Of a stretch of DNA of 64,000 nt, positions 7,900-17,583 are shown piece by piece. Each line of letters begins with the position of its first letter. Within the stretch, counting starts at the first letter, position 1. The DNA comes from Scardovia wiggsiae F0424 (lineage in GTDB: Bacteria > Actinomycetota > Actinomycetes > Actinomycetales > Bifidobacteriaceae). The position numbers and the translations under genes were made by a program. Under the pieces are notes generated by a model that saw nothing but the letters and a program-made list of their open reading frames with translations, did not search any database and was not told the DNA's origin. The stretch spans positions 1,178,001-1,242,000 of the forward strand of contig NZ_AKCI01000001.1 of the NCBI RefSeq assembly GCF_000269605.1, in the 5' to 3' direction.

Positions 7900-10296
7900 A
7901 TGGACCAGCTTGTAGCCGAAGAGACCGTAGTCAGGGAACCGGCAGTAACAGAATCCGTAAAGGTGGAAAAGCGTGACGGCCGCGTTGTGCCGTTTGATTC
8001 CGTCAATATTATCCACGCCATCAAGTCTGCTTTCAGCGCAGTCAATGCTGAAGTCGGCCCGGAAGAAGAGCGCGGGATCGAGCAGATGGCACAGCGCGTG
8101 GAATCTGCTATTACCGGCCGTTACAACGGGCCTGTACGTATCGACGATATCCAGAGCCTTGTAGAGCGCGAACTGGTGAACGACCATCTCTATGATATCG
8201 CCAAAGCATACACGTCTTACCGCCTTGACAAGGATATCAGGCGCGCGAAGGCATCTGACGTCAATGAAGCAATAAAGAAGCTCGTCAACAAAGATGAGAG
8301 CCTTGTCCGCGAGAATGCGAACAAAGACAGCAATGTCTACGCAACCCAGCGCGATCTGCTTGCAGGGACGGTCAGCAAGGCGTCAGCCATGAATATGCTG
8401 CCGGCTGATGTTGCCAACGCACATCTCAAAGGCGATATACACTTCCATGACGCGGATTATTCGCCCTTTACCCCTATGACGAACTGCTCGCTGCCCAATT
8501 TCGGCGATATGCTCAAAAACGGTTTCGAGCTTGGCAACGCCATGATGGATTCACCGAAATCGATAGGTACCGCAGCAACCCAGATCACCCAGATCATCAA
8601 GGATATTGCAGGCAGCCAGTACGGCGGCCAGACCGTGAACCGCGCTGATGAGATGCTCGCCGAATACGCAAAGCTTGACTACGCCAAGAACCTCGACACT
8701 GCACGCGCGATCTTCCCTGACGGGGAGGACATCAGCCTGGCGCGCACTATCGTTGAAGGCTTCAAGGAGCGCGAGCCGAAATGGCTGCACTTCGAGAACC
8801 GCGAGCCGTTGCCGATGGATGAGCCTTTCACCGGGGACGCTGATGAGCTTGAACAGATACGGGAGATCTACGCAAAGATCATGACCCGCAAGAACATCTA
8901 TGACGCCATGCAGACTATGGAGTACCAGATCAATTCCAACCGTGTGAGCAACGGGCAAACGCCATTCGTTACTGTCGGGTTCGGCCTGGGCACCGACTGG
9001 TTCGCCCGCGAGATCCAGCGCGCTATCTTCCTGATCCGTATCCGCGGGCTGGGCAAAGACCGCCATACTGCGATTTTCCCGAAGCTTGTCTACACCGTAA
9101 AACATGGGCTGAATGATAAAGAAGGCACACCGAACTACGATATGAAGCAGCTCGCCCTTGAATGCTCGACCAAGCGCATGTATCCGGATATCGTTTTCTA
9201 CGAGAATATCGTTAAGATTACAGGGTCTTTCAAAGCCCCGATGGGATGCCGTTCCTTCCTTAACGGATGGACTGACCCTGACACCGGTGAAGATGTTGAA
9301 GATTCACGACTTAATCTCGGTGTGGTAACAGTCAACATTCCGCGTATTGCCCTGGAATCGCACGGTGATAAAGACCGTTTCTGGAAGCTTTTCAGCCAGC
9401 GCATGGAAGTTGCCCATGAAGCCCTGCAGTTCCGCATCAAGCGCTGCAAAGAGGCGACCCCTATCAACGCTCCGACCCTGTTTGAGCATGGTGCCTTCGG
9501 GCGCCTGAAGCCGACCGACAACGTAGATGTGCTCTATAACCGCAGCCGTGCTACTGTTTCCCTCGGCTATATCGGCCTGTATGAAGCAACAGCGATGTTC
9601 TACGGTAAGGACTGGATGACCGATCACTCATGGGATCCTGAAGGCAAAGAGTTCGCCCTTGAGATCGTCCGCCGTATGCATGACCTCTGCGTTGACTGGG
9701 ATAATGCCGAAGGATATCACTATTCCGTGTATTCCACTCCTGCAGAAAGCCTGACCGACCGTTTCGCACGTATGGACAGGGAGAAATTCGGGGATATAGA
9801 CGGCGTTACAGATCACGACTTCTATACGAATTCCTTCCACTATCCGGTATGGCTGCGTCCTACCCCTATGGAGAAGCTTTCCTATGAGCGCGACTTCCCC
9901 TATCTGGCGAACGGAGGGTTCATCAATTACTGCGAGTTCCCCTCGCTGCAGCAGAATCCTAAGGCGCTGGAAGCTGTGTGGGACTACGCCCATAACATCG
10001 GCATCGGCTATCTCGGGACCAACACTCCGATCGACCACTGCTTCGAGTGCGGTTTCGAAGGCGACTTTGAGCCAACGGAACTCGGCTTCAAGTGCCCCGA
10101 ATGCGGCAATGCGGATCCCGAAAAATGCAACGTCACCAAGCGTACCTGCGGCTATCTCGGCAACCCGGTGCAGCGTCCTATGGTGCATGGCCGCCACGAG
10201 GAAATTGCCCATCGTGTAAAGCATATGGCAGGCGAAACCGGCCACGTTACCCTGAGCAACGGCACCGTTAAAGAATGGTGGGATGAAGCCAAGTAA
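7900..10296 (+). CDS. nrdD: Anaerobic (class III) ribonucleoside-triphosphate reductase
   Basis: Reduces ribonucleotides to deoxyribonucleotides without oxygen, using a glycyl radical made by NrdG. An N-terminal ATP-cone covers about residues 20-110. The catalytic barrel follows (TNCSLPNFGDML, NRVSNGQTPFVT). The C-terminal zinc site has two CxxC pairs (C714/C717 and C732/C735), followed by the glycyl radical loop KRTCGYLG with Gly751. The length of 798 fits the family. The start has AAGGA about 9 nt upstream. The activase gene nrdG follows after a 15-bp hairpin, so the two may be partly uncoupled. An active NrdD implies growth under anoxic conditions. Confidence 0.97.
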   Translation: MDQLVAEETVVREPAVTESVKVEKRDGRVVPFDSVNIIHAIKSAFSAVNAEVGPEEERGIEQMAQRVESAITGRYNGPVRIDDIQSLVERELVNDHLYDIAKAYTSYRLDKDIRRAKASDVNEAIKKLVNKDESLVRENANKDSNVYATQRDLLAGTVSKASAMNMLPADVANAHLKGDIHFHDADYSPFTPMTNCSLPNFGDMLKNGFELGNAMMDSPKSIGTAATQITQIIKDIAGSQYGGQTVNRADEMLAEYAKLDYAKNLDTARAIFPDGEDISLARTIVEGFKEREPKWLHFENREPLPMDEPFTGDADELEQIREIYAKIMTRKNIYDAMQTMEYQINSNRVSNGQTPFVTVGFGLGTDWFAREIQRAIFLIRIRGLGKDRHTAIFPKLVYTVKHGLNDKEGTPNYDMKQLALECSTKRMYPDIVFYENIVKITGSFKAPMGCRSFLNGWTDPDTGEDVEDSRLNLGVVTVNIPRIALESHGDKDRFWKLFSQRMEVAHEALQFRIKRCKEATPINAPTLFEHGAFGRLKPTDNVDVLYNRSRATVSLGYIGLYEATAMFYGKDWMTDHSWDPEGKEFALEIVRRMHDLCVDWDNAEGYHYSVYSTPAESLTDRFARMDREKFGDIDGVTDHDFYTNSFHYPVWLRPTPMEKLSYERDFPYLANGGFINYCEFPSLQQNPKALEAVWDYAHNIGIGYLGTNTPIDHCFECGFEGDFEPTELGFKCPECGNADPEKCNVTKRTCGYLGNPVQRPMVHGRHEEIAHRVKHMAGETGHVTLSNGTVKEWWDEAK

Positions 10297-10417
10297 GCTT
10301 CATCAGGCGGTCTATAGCGCGCAGCAGGGAAACGCTGCTGCGGGACCCGGCAGGGAGCGAAATGTTCTGCACTGTAGCCCGCTGTCCACCTGCTGAGGCT
10401 TACCCTGCTGAAACTTA

Positions 10418-10455
10418 TGAGTAAGGCGGCCCCATTCCCAGGGCCGCCTTACTCA
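10418..10455 (+). terminator. Strong hairpin after nrdD
   Basis: TGAGTAAGGCGGCCC (10418-10432) and GGGCCGCCTTACTCA (10441-10455) form a perfect 15-bp stem with an 8-nt loop. No T-run follows, so it may act as an attenuator or an mRNA-stabilising hairpin between nrdD and nrdG, not as a full terminator. Confidence 0.6.
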
Positions 10456-10579
10456 TTAAGCGCCAGGCGCACGGCACATCCAAAATGCTTACATACTTTA
10501 CGCCGGGGCACGGTACCCTGCACAGGCTGAAGCAGAGCCGAAGCGGAACGGACAGGGCATGATCAACGGAAGGCATACT

Positions 10580-11458
10580 ATGAGCGGCGGATTCAGAAAG
10601 ACAAAAGCAGATATATCGCTGCACGGCGGACGGATAGCGGGATCTTCAGGATCCGGCAAGCAGGCGGCCGAGGAGAGCCCGGCAGACGGAGACCCATCCC
10701 CTGCGCAGCCGCAGCCCCATGGCTCCCATAACTCCCCTACATCCCGCAAACAACACAAGCAGAGTTCCCATCGCGATTTTGCGGCAGGCGAGGAAGGGAG
10801 GGGGCCCTCAATACCAAGCCCGCTGACGAATAACCCGAAAGCCGGGCAATGGGACGGACGCAAGCTCAGCCGCGATATGGTTGCCGATTATAAACGTTTC
10901 GTTGTCACCGACGGGGAAGGGATAAGATGCTCGTTATACGTCAGCGGATGCCCTTTCCATTGTGATGAATGCTACAATGCTTCGATCTGGGACTTCCTCG
11001 CCGGGCATGAATACACGCCTGCGCTGGAAGACCGGATCATTGCAGATATGTCATTGGACTACGTCCAGGGCCTGACCCTTCTTGGCGGGGAGCCTCTGCT
11101 CAACACACCTATGCTCCTCCAGCTGACGAACCGCATACGCAGGGAATTCGGCCGCACAAAAGATATCTGGTGCTGGACCGGCTACACATGGGAAGAACTT
11201 ATGCGCCCGGGTGAGACAGAGGATAAACTGGCTCTGCTGCGGAATGTTGATGTCCTTGTAGACGGCCGCTACATCAAGACCCTTCATGATTCGCTGCTGC
11301 AGTTCCGCGGGTCAAGCAACCAGCGCATTATTGACGTTCCCCGATCCTTAGCTTCCGGAGATCTTGCCCTTTGGGATAAAGTCCATGATCAGGAGCGCTT
11401 CATCCCCGAAATATACGGTAAAGACCGCGGTGCAGCCGAGAACACAGAGAATAAATAA
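10580..11458 (+). CDS. nrdG: Anaerobic ribonucleotide reductase activating protein (radical SAM)
   Basis: Installs the glycyl radical on NrdD using S-adenosylmethionine and a 4Fe-4S cluster. The cluster motif CPFHCDEC has Cys124, Cys128 and Cys131 (CX3CX2C). The SAM-binding GGEP (LLGGEPLLN) and the WCWTGYTWEEL segment typical of NrdG are present. About 95 residues of low-complexity, polar N-terminal sequence (Ser, Gln, Pro, His) precede the catalytic part, while most NrdG proteins start close to the radical SAM core. The ATG at 10580 is preferred over 10559 because GGAAGG lies 6 nt before it. Confidence 0.95.
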   Translation: MSGGFRKTKADISLHGGRIAGSSGSGKQAAEESPADGDPSPAQPQPHGSHNSPTSRKQHKQSSHRDFAAGEEGRGPSIPSPLTNNPKAGQWDGRKLSRDMVADYKRFVVTDGEGIRCSLYVSGCPFHCDECYNASIWDFLAGHEYTPALEDRIIADMSLDYVQGLTLLGGEPLLNTPMLLQLTNRIRREFGRTKDIWCWTGYTWEELMRPGETEDKLALLRNVDVLVDGRYIKTLHDSLLQFRGSSNQRIIDVPRSLASGDLALWDKVHDQERFIPEIYGKDRGAAENTENK

Positions 11459-11509
11459 ACCGCATACCACCCCATCAGGCCTGTACAACGCTAGCTGGCA
11501 GCAGTGTGT

Positions 11510-11557
11510 GGTGAGATGCAGTTGGGGGGCTTACTGCGCTTCCCGCCGCATCTCACC
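11510..11557 (+). terminator. Hairpin after nrdG
   Basis: GGTGAGATGC (11510-11519) pairs with GCATCTCACC (11548-11557), a perfect 10-bp stem around a 28-nt loop. It lies between the convergent nrdG and surface protein genes and has no T-run. Confidence 0.4.
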
Positions 11558-11606
11558 TGTTATCTGTATTGCTGCGCTGCCAGCTGTCAGGCTGCTTTTC
11601 AGCGGA

Positions 11607-14000
11607 TCACTTCCTGCTGTCTTTATACAGTATCCGCCCAATAATAACTGCCATAACTGCAAATGCAGCTAGGAGGATGCCGATAGCCGCGGCTGCAGAT
11701 ACCCCTGTGCCTGTTGACGCCAGTTTATGCGGAACCTTAGGCCCAGGCCTGTCAACTGTTACCTGTTCGTGCTGGGCACCAAGCTCATGCGATGCCAGTA
11801 TCTCGCCCCTGCTGTTCCTCACAGTCGCCTTCCAGTACGAGACTCCTGCTGTTGCAGTACGTGCCTGGGGGCTCTGTACTACGCAGGTGCGTTCGCCGCT
11901 TTTCCCCTCTGCGCTGGCAGCCTGCCTGCAGCCTTTGGGATCAATCGGTACCCGCACTTCATCAAGAAGCTTGCGGGCGCTGCTGTCCGGGCTGTTTCCG
12001 GGCACCGCATCATAAACCGTAAAAGTGACGTAAGCACCGTCATCAAAATTCCCCGTTACTTTCGCATTGTCATAGAACGCTTCATTAGCTGAAACTGTGC
12101 CGCTGCTGGCCCATGTAGTGACGGATGCATGCTTATATGTCCCTTTAGGGCTGTTATACACCCGGACCATCTCCCACTCATCGTTATAGGCAGATGAAGC
12201 CGGAGCTACACGGCTGTCGCCCGTAAACGTATAAACGAATACATAGTAGCCATGCTTTTTCGCATATATCCTTACAGGATTCCCATATGCGTCAGGGGCT
12301 CCGCCGCCAACCTTGATGCTACCATTCTTAGCCGCGTACGTCCATGTCCCTACGAGTTCATGGTTCTCGTCAGCCTGCGGGGTATCTGCGCCGGAAGGTT
12401 TGAAAGCCTCATCATATTTCTGGTCCCGGGTACTGCCCGACCAGTACACGCTTACCCGGGCAAACTTATTATCAGCCTCAAAACCGAAGGCCTTGTCTCC
12501 CTTAAAGTCGCCGTGGTCCTCAGGATAGCCGGAAACAGTAATATGGTCAGTCAGCTGAGCACCTGCGGCCGCGGTATGCTCGGAAACCGTAGAATCGACA
12601 CTGACAATATTCCTGTGGGCAACAGTTTCATTAGCTTCAAGGAAATCTGACAGGGCATCCCCTTTCAGCCACTGCTGCACATCCTTATCCTGCGCACTCT
12701 TCCTGATGGCCCATACCCATGTTCCGAAGCCTGAATTACGTTTCACCGTATACGGCTGTGCGGCTGCAGGATCAGGCCCTGCCATAGCGGTAACGGCATG
12801 AGTCTGCCCGGAGCCGGTGAACGACGTATGCCCGTATGCCGACGGTTTATATCCGCGGGCAGCGATCTGCCGCATAAACCCGTCGGCAGACATCCCCGCT
12901 GACGGCCGGATGCCGTTTTTCAGGTCATCCTGCGTCAATCCTGCAAAGTAATAGCCGTCAGCTTTGAGCTCTGCGCCTGAGGGCCACTGCCCGGCACTCA
13001 CGCCCGATGTAACGTTATCAATAATATGCCCTCCTTCGTTAACGGTACGTGACTCGGCAACAGTATGTACAGAAGGCTGAAAAGTTTTCTGCACCTCAAA
13101 CGTGATGCCTCGAAAAACAGCTTCCACTCCTGCACCGGTCCTGAGATAATCCTGCCGGCTGTCCAGCCTGTCGAGGCTCCCCACGCGGGACCGCGCCTCA
13201 ACAGATACTTCCCCATCACCGGTGGCGGTCCATGCTATATCAACAGGTTCATCCCTACTGGTAACGGTTATAGTGCGGGAATGCACGGAGTCAAATTCGC
13301 CCGGCCCGTTCAGCGTAATGTCCATACGCACTCCTGCTACAGCTTTGCCATGCGTATCCAGTACCTGCGCGTGGAACACGCCGCGCCTGCGCGCTTCAGT
13401 GTATGAATTTTTAACGCTGAATGTTGATATATCTGCCGCTTCAGCCTCCGCCCATAACTGCTCCATACGCACAGGGATCTCAGGATGCTCTTTAAGGAAA
13501 TGCCCTCGCCTGTACGTCCACAGCCCTTTATCGCGCGCTTCAAAACGGTCCTTGATCAGGGCTGCGATCGCCGCATGGGTGATGCGGTCCGGCTCGTTGC
13601 GGTATTTTTCCGCAAGGTATGCGATCCGGCGCGTATCCGGCGTATCCGACAGAGGCGTGCTTGACGTGTACGAATACTGTTCATGGACGCCGGTCTCTAT
13701 GCAGTAGGTGTTGCGCCCCTGGCTGTCGCGGGCAATAGCACCAAGATAATACGGCAGCCCGTCAATCGTCTGAGTGATGTAATAACTGTCTGCCGGCTTG
13801 TCCAGCTTGTGTGTGTCCGCATACGCGAAATCAGCTTTGGCCCCTAAATAAGGGAAAACAGTACCGGCAGCCAGCGCGGCACAGCACAGGGCAGCAAATA
13901 CCGCAGCCAGAAAGCGCTGCCTGCGCATGGCTTTCTTCCGCGCTGCCGCCCTGTCCCGGAACGCATCCGGCTTCCCCCTGTGTGAATATGTTCTGCGCAT
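11607..14000 (-). CDS. Large sortase-anchored surface protein (LAXTG type)
   Basis: 797-residue secreted protein. Residues 1-60 are a long basic signal peptide (RKKAMRRQRF, then a hydrophobic run). The mature part begins with a domain containing YCIETGVHEQYSY and an all-beta body without catalytic motifs that I recognise; several segments look like Ig or prealbumin folds. The C-terminus has LASTG at residue 760, a hydrophobic helix, and the basic tail YKDSRK, matching a cell-wall sorting signal. LAXTG is the signal used by class E sortases of high-G+C Gram-positives. No sortase gene is in the window. The start has AAGGAG 5 nt upstream. The ligand or function is unknown. Confidence 0.8.
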   Translation of the reverse strand: MRRTYSHRGKPDAFRDRAAARKKAMRRQRFLAAVFAALCCAALAAGTVFPYLGAKADFAYADTHKLDKPADSYYITQTIDGLPYYLGAIARDSQGRNTYCIETGVHEQYSYTSSTPLSDTPDTRRIAYLAEKYRNEPDRITHAAIAALIKDRFEARDKGLWTYRRGHFLKEHPEIPVRMEQLWAEAEAADISTFSVKNSYTEARRRGVFHAQVLDTHGKAVAGVRMDITLNGPGEFDSVHSRTITVTSRDEPVDIAWTATGDGEVSVEARSRVGSLDRLDSRQDYLRTGAGVEAVFRGITFEVQKTFQPSVHTVAESRTVNEGGHIIDNVTSGVSAGQWPSGAELKADGYYFAGLTQDDLKNGIRPSAGMSADGFMRQIAARGYKPSAYGHTSFTGSGQTHAVTAMAGPDPAAAQPYTVKRNSGFGTWVWAIRKSAQDKDVQQWLKGDALSDFLEANETVAHRNIVSVDSTVSEHTAAAGAQLTDHITVSGYPEDHGDFKGDKAFGFEADNKFARVSVYWSGSTRDQKYDEAFKPSGADTPQADENHELVGTWTYAAKNGSIKVGGGAPDAYGNPVRIYAKKHGYYVFVYTFTGDSRVAPASSAYNDEWEMVRVYNSPKGTYKHASVTTWASSGTVSANEAFYDNAKVTGNFDDGAYVTFTVYDAVPGNSPDSSARKLLDEVRVPIDPKGCRQAASAEGKSGERTCVVQSPQARTATAGVSYWKATVRNSRGEILASHELGAQHEQVTVDRPGPKVPHKLASTGTGVSAAAAIGILLAAFAVMAVIIGRILYKDSRK

Positions 14001-14449
14001 ATTTCTCCTTCACATTTTGATTGGCTGCCTGACGGCAGCGTTGATGTATCCCTGCGGCTCCGCATGAAACACCGGTCCGGACGGCAGTATGCATACTTCA
14101 CGGCATGCGTACTGCGCTTCATGCAGCACCAGCAGGTTTACTATGCCAGGAATACGGCTCCCGGATAAATAAATATGAGCAATGTGGCCGAATGCGGATA
14201 ACACGCTTCATTTCCAACTTGCAAACACGTACAATAAATAGTAAGAAGTAAATAGTGACCGATCTCAAGCTGCATCTCTGACAGCCCCGGACTCTGGCAT
14301 ATGCAGAGCGGGCAGGCATCATCTGTCTGCCCGCGGCAGGCGTATCAGCGCGGGACTGGGGATACAGTCATGCGGCTGTTATGGGATCTCTGCAGGACGT
14401 ACACATCAATAATGCATGGGACAGTGCATATACCAGTGAAAGGCAGATC
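14001..14449. other. Divergent intergenic region upstream of glgE
   Basis: About 450 bp without a supported gene. It carries an 8-bp hairpin GCGGGCAG/CTGCCCGC (14308-14315 and 14327-14334). An in-frame upstream ATG at 14381 would add 23 residues to GlgE but has no ribosome-binding site. Promoters were not identified with confidence. Confidence 0.45.
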
Positions 14450-16696
14450 ATGGCACGTACAGGATCATCTAAAACCGCACATAAAACAGGAAAAGGGAAA
14501 ACAGAAATATCTGCAGTAAAGGCTGCATCCGCTTCGCAGAAGAAGGCTGCGTCACGATCCTCAAAAACTGTGCAGACTGCAAAAACCACAGCCAGGAAAA
14601 CTGCGGGCCGCCCGTCCGCCCTCCATAAAAGCCCATTTTCGCGTACCTTCAGAGAAGAATTCGGCCGCGTAAATATTACCAACGTATCGCCCGCCCCTCA
14701 GAACGGTTTTGCTCCCAAGGCAGAAATCGGTGAGCTGATCACTGTGCGGGCGAATGTTTTTATTGATGGCCGCACAAAAGTTGGAGCAAGCGCAGTCATC
14801 TACACAAAAACCGGGACCGTATCCAGCCGCGTCCCGCTTACACTGGCTGTTGCAGGCCTGGATCTGTGGGAGGGGGCAGTCCGCATGGGCAAGGCCCAGT
14901 CCGCACTCCCCTGGCAACCGGGTTTCAATGCGGTGTCGCGGAAGCTTGGTACATGGAAACTCGTTGTTGAGGGCTGGAAAGACCCTTATGCTACGTGGCT
15001 GCATGATGCGCGCATCAAAATCGCCGCACATGACGACCAGGACAACACCCTTGAGGAGGGCCTCCGCCTTTTTGAACGGTGGTATGGAAGCGATGATGCG
15101 CATCTTATAAAATCTGAGCGTGCCATTCTCAATACTGCAATCAGGGCTCTGTCCAATACAGGGCTGCCGTATGATAAACGCCTGGCTGCAGCCGATAATG
15201 CGAAGATCCGCGCCCTGCATGCTTCCAAGCCGCTTCGGGAAGATATCACAGAATCCAACCCCGTGGAGATCAGCGTCCAACGTCCGCACTCGAGTTTTGC
15301 GGCATGGTACCAGTTCTTCCCGCGTTCTGAAGGCGCTTATGTTGATACGGATACAGGCGCAATAGTCCAGGGTAATTTCAGGACTGCGACCAGCGGGCTG
15401 GACAGGGCTAAAAGCGAAGGGTTCACTATTGTTTACCTGCCTCCGATCTTCCCTATCGGAATCACGAACCGCAAAGGGAAGAATAATGCCCTGACAGCGG
15501 CTGATGATGACCCCGGCTCCCCCTTCGGCATCGGCAGCAGCTTTGGCGGGCATGATACCCTTGATCCCCTGCTGGGGACGATGGAAGATTTTGAACAGTT
15601 CGTGGCCCATGCGCATGATCTCGGTATTGAGGTCGCGCTTGATTTTGCACTCCAATGCTCGCCTGACCACCCATGGGTAAAGCAGCACCCTGACTGGTTC
15701 CGCATCAGGCCTGACGGGTCTATTGCCTTTGCCGAGAACCCGCCGAAGAAATATCAGGATATCTATCCTATTGATTTCGAAAAAGATATGCCGGGGATCG
15801 AAAAGGAAGTTATCCGGATACTTGAACTGTGGATCAGCAAAGGTGTGACTATTTTCCGTGTTGATAATCCGCACACCAAACCGGTGCGCTTCTGGCAGGA
15901 TGTTATTGCTGCAGTCACCCGCAAGCATCCTGAGATTCTCTTCCTCGCCGAGGCGTTCACCCGTCCGTCAATGATGCGCGCACTCGCTTATGCCGGATTT
16001 ACCCAGTCCCACTGCTATTTCCCCTGGCGCAATACGGGCGAAGAGCTTAACGAGTATCTGGCGGAGACGAACGGTGACGACGCATTCTTCCAGCACAACT
16101 CTTTCTGGCCGACAACACCGGATATCCTCACTGCCTACCTGCGTGATAACGGCATCGCCGGCCACGCTGTGCGCGCGGTGCTGGCGGCTATGGGAAGCCC
16201 AAGCTGGGGCATCTACAACGGCTATGAGCTTATTGAGAATGTCCAGCGAGGGCAGGTGGAAGAGCCTAATGACAACGAAAAGTACGAGATCAAGGTCCGT
16301 GACTGGAGCAAAGCTGAAGAATACGGGATATCTACACTGCTGGCACGCCTTAATGAGATCCGCAATACCCATCCGGCCGCGCGCTCATACCATGACCTGC
16401 ATGTACTGAGTACTGCGAACCCCAATATCGTTGCGTTCTACCGCCATCTTCCCGCTGAGCTTGCAGACGACGGCAAGGCGGATACGGTGATCGTTGTCGT
16501 CAACCTTGATGGGCATAATGCGCAGCAGGGCAGCGTCCATATTGAGCTTGCCGATATCGGCATCGCCGGAGGTGAACTCCATCTCCGGGACGAGCTGACA
16601 GGCCGCAGTTTCACATGGGGCTACGATAATTACGTATCCCTGGCCCCGTGGGCTGATGTTGCGCATGTGCTGACAGTCAGCAATAGCACTGACTGA
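14450..16696 (+). CDS. glgE: Alpha-1,4-glucan:maltose-1-phosphate maltosyltransferase
   Basis: GH13 enzyme that extends alpha-1,4-glucans with maltosyl units from maltose 1-phosphate. The N-terminal family domain begins near residue 70 (RVNITNVSPAPQNG). Catalytic motifs are the nucleophile region FRVDNPHTKP and the acid/base FLAEAFTRP; DFALQCSPDHPW and PSWGIYNGYEL are also GlgE-typical. The first 65 residues are an unusual Lys/Ala/Ser/Thr-rich basic tail. The ATG at 14450 has AAAGG at good spacing. In known GlgE pathways maltose 1-phosphate comes from TreS-Pep2 or GlgM; neither is here. The inorganic pyrophosphatase gene downstream fits sugar-nucleotide metabolism. Confidence 0.93.
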   Translation: MARTGSSKTAHKTGKGKTEISAVKAASASQKKAASRSSKTVQTAKTTARKTAGRPSALHKSPFSRTFREEFGRVNITNVSPAPQNGFAPKAEIGELITVRANVFIDGRTKVGASAVIYTKTGTVSSRVPLTLAVAGLDLWEGAVRMGKAQSALPWQPGFNAVSRKLGTWKLVVEGWKDPYATWLHDARIKIAAHDDQDNTLEEGLRLFERWYGSDDAHLIKSERAILNTAIRALSNTGLPYDKRLAAADNAKIRALHASKPLREDITESNPVEISVQRPHSSFAAWYQFFPRSEGAYVDTDTGAIVQGNFRTATSGLDRAKSEGFTIVYLPPIFPIGITNRKGKNNALTAADDDPGSPFGIGSSFGGHDTLDPLLGTMEDFEQFVAHAHDLGIEVALDFALQCSPDHPWVKQHPDWFRIRPDGSIAFAENPPKKYQDIYPIDFEKDMPGIEKEVIRILELWISKGVTIFRVDNPHTKPVRFWQDVIAAVTRKHPEILFLAEAFTRPSMMRALAYAGFTQSHCYFPWRNTGEELNEYLAETNGDDAFFQHNSFWPTTPDILTAYLRDNGIAGHAVRAVLAAMGSPSWGIYNGYELIENVQRGQVEEPNDNEKYEIKVRDWSKAEEYGISTLLARLNEIRNTHPAARSYHDLHVLSTANPNIVAFYRHLPAELADDGKADTVIVVVNLDGHNAQQGSVHIELADIGIAGGELHLRDELTGRSFTWGYDNYVSLAPWADVAHVLTVSNSTD

Positions 16697-16905
16697 ACCA
16701 TGTGAAGGCCGGCGGCCAACACCGGGAGCTAGCCTGACCAGCCGACCGGCAGAAATGCCCTGCCCGGCCAGCGGCCCTGCCCTGTGACGGCAGTGCCCTA
16801 TAATAGGAAACACTACAAAGCGTTACGCATATGCATGACTGCTGAGCTGGAATGAACTACACTATGGATAAGTTCAACACACTGGTGAAAACCAAAGGAG
16901 TCCTT

Positions 16906-17400
16906 ATGGCAGAAACATTTGATGTCCTTGTTGAGATCCCGCAGGGTTCCCACAACAAGTATGAAGTCGATCACGAAACAGGCCGCATCAAACTGGACCG
17001 TATCCTGTTCACTTCTATGGTGTATCCGGATAATTACGGTTATATCGAAGGTACCCTCGGCGAAGACGGCGATCCGCTGGATGCCCTTGTTATGCTCCCG
17101 GAACCTGTATTCCCGGGGTGTACAGTAAAGTGCCGCGCAGTGGGCCTGTACCATATGGTCGACGAGGCCGGCGGCGACGATAAGGTCCTCTGCGTCCCTG
17201 CAGACGTCCGTTTTGATACCGTTAAAGATATTGACGATGTCTCCGATTTCCACAAGAATGAGATCGACCATTTCTTCAGCCAGTACAAGGCACTTGAGCC
17301 GGGCAAGGAAGTACAGCCGGGATCTTATTGGACCAATGCGGCCAGGGCCGAAGAAGAGATAGCCGCTGCGCGCCAGCGCCTCGCCGATTCCGAAAGGTAA
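16906..17400 (+). CDS. ppa: Inorganic pyrophosphatase (family I)
   Basis: Hydrolyses pyrophosphate to phosphate in the cytoplasm. 164 residues, with the metal-binding signature [12 protein letters not shown] and [12 protein letters not shown]. The start at 16906 ([12 protein letters not shown]) has AAAGGAG at good spacing; an in-frame upstream ATG at 16852 lacks such a site and would add 18 atypical residues. It follows glgE after about 210 bp and is closed by a strong terminator. Confidence 0.95.
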   Translation: MAETFDVLVEIPQGSHNKYEVDHETGRIKLDRILFTSMVYPDNYGYIEGTLGEDGDPLDALVMLPEPVFPGCTVKCRAVGLYHMVDEAGGDDKVLCVPADVRFDTVKDIDDVSDFHKNEIDHFFSQYKALEPGKEVQPGSYWTNAARAEEEIAAARQRLADSER

Positions 17401-17466
17401 ACCGGCACATATACGTACCGTACCAGTCAGATACTGTATCAGAACGAATACGTGCACTGTAACAGT

Positions 17467-17492
17467 AAGGCAGCTTTACGGCTGCCTTTTTT
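17467..17492 (+). terminator. Rho-independent terminator after ppa
   Basis: AAGGCAGC / GCTGCCTT 8-bp stem (17467-17474, 17481-17488) followed by a T-run to 17492. Confidence 0.85.
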
Positions 17493-17583
17493 GCACCCTG
17501 CGCTAGAATTGCTTAGCAGACAGTAAAGGCCGGCAGTCCATGGCGGGGGCTGCGGCAGCCAGTGATTAAGGATTGCGATAGAC

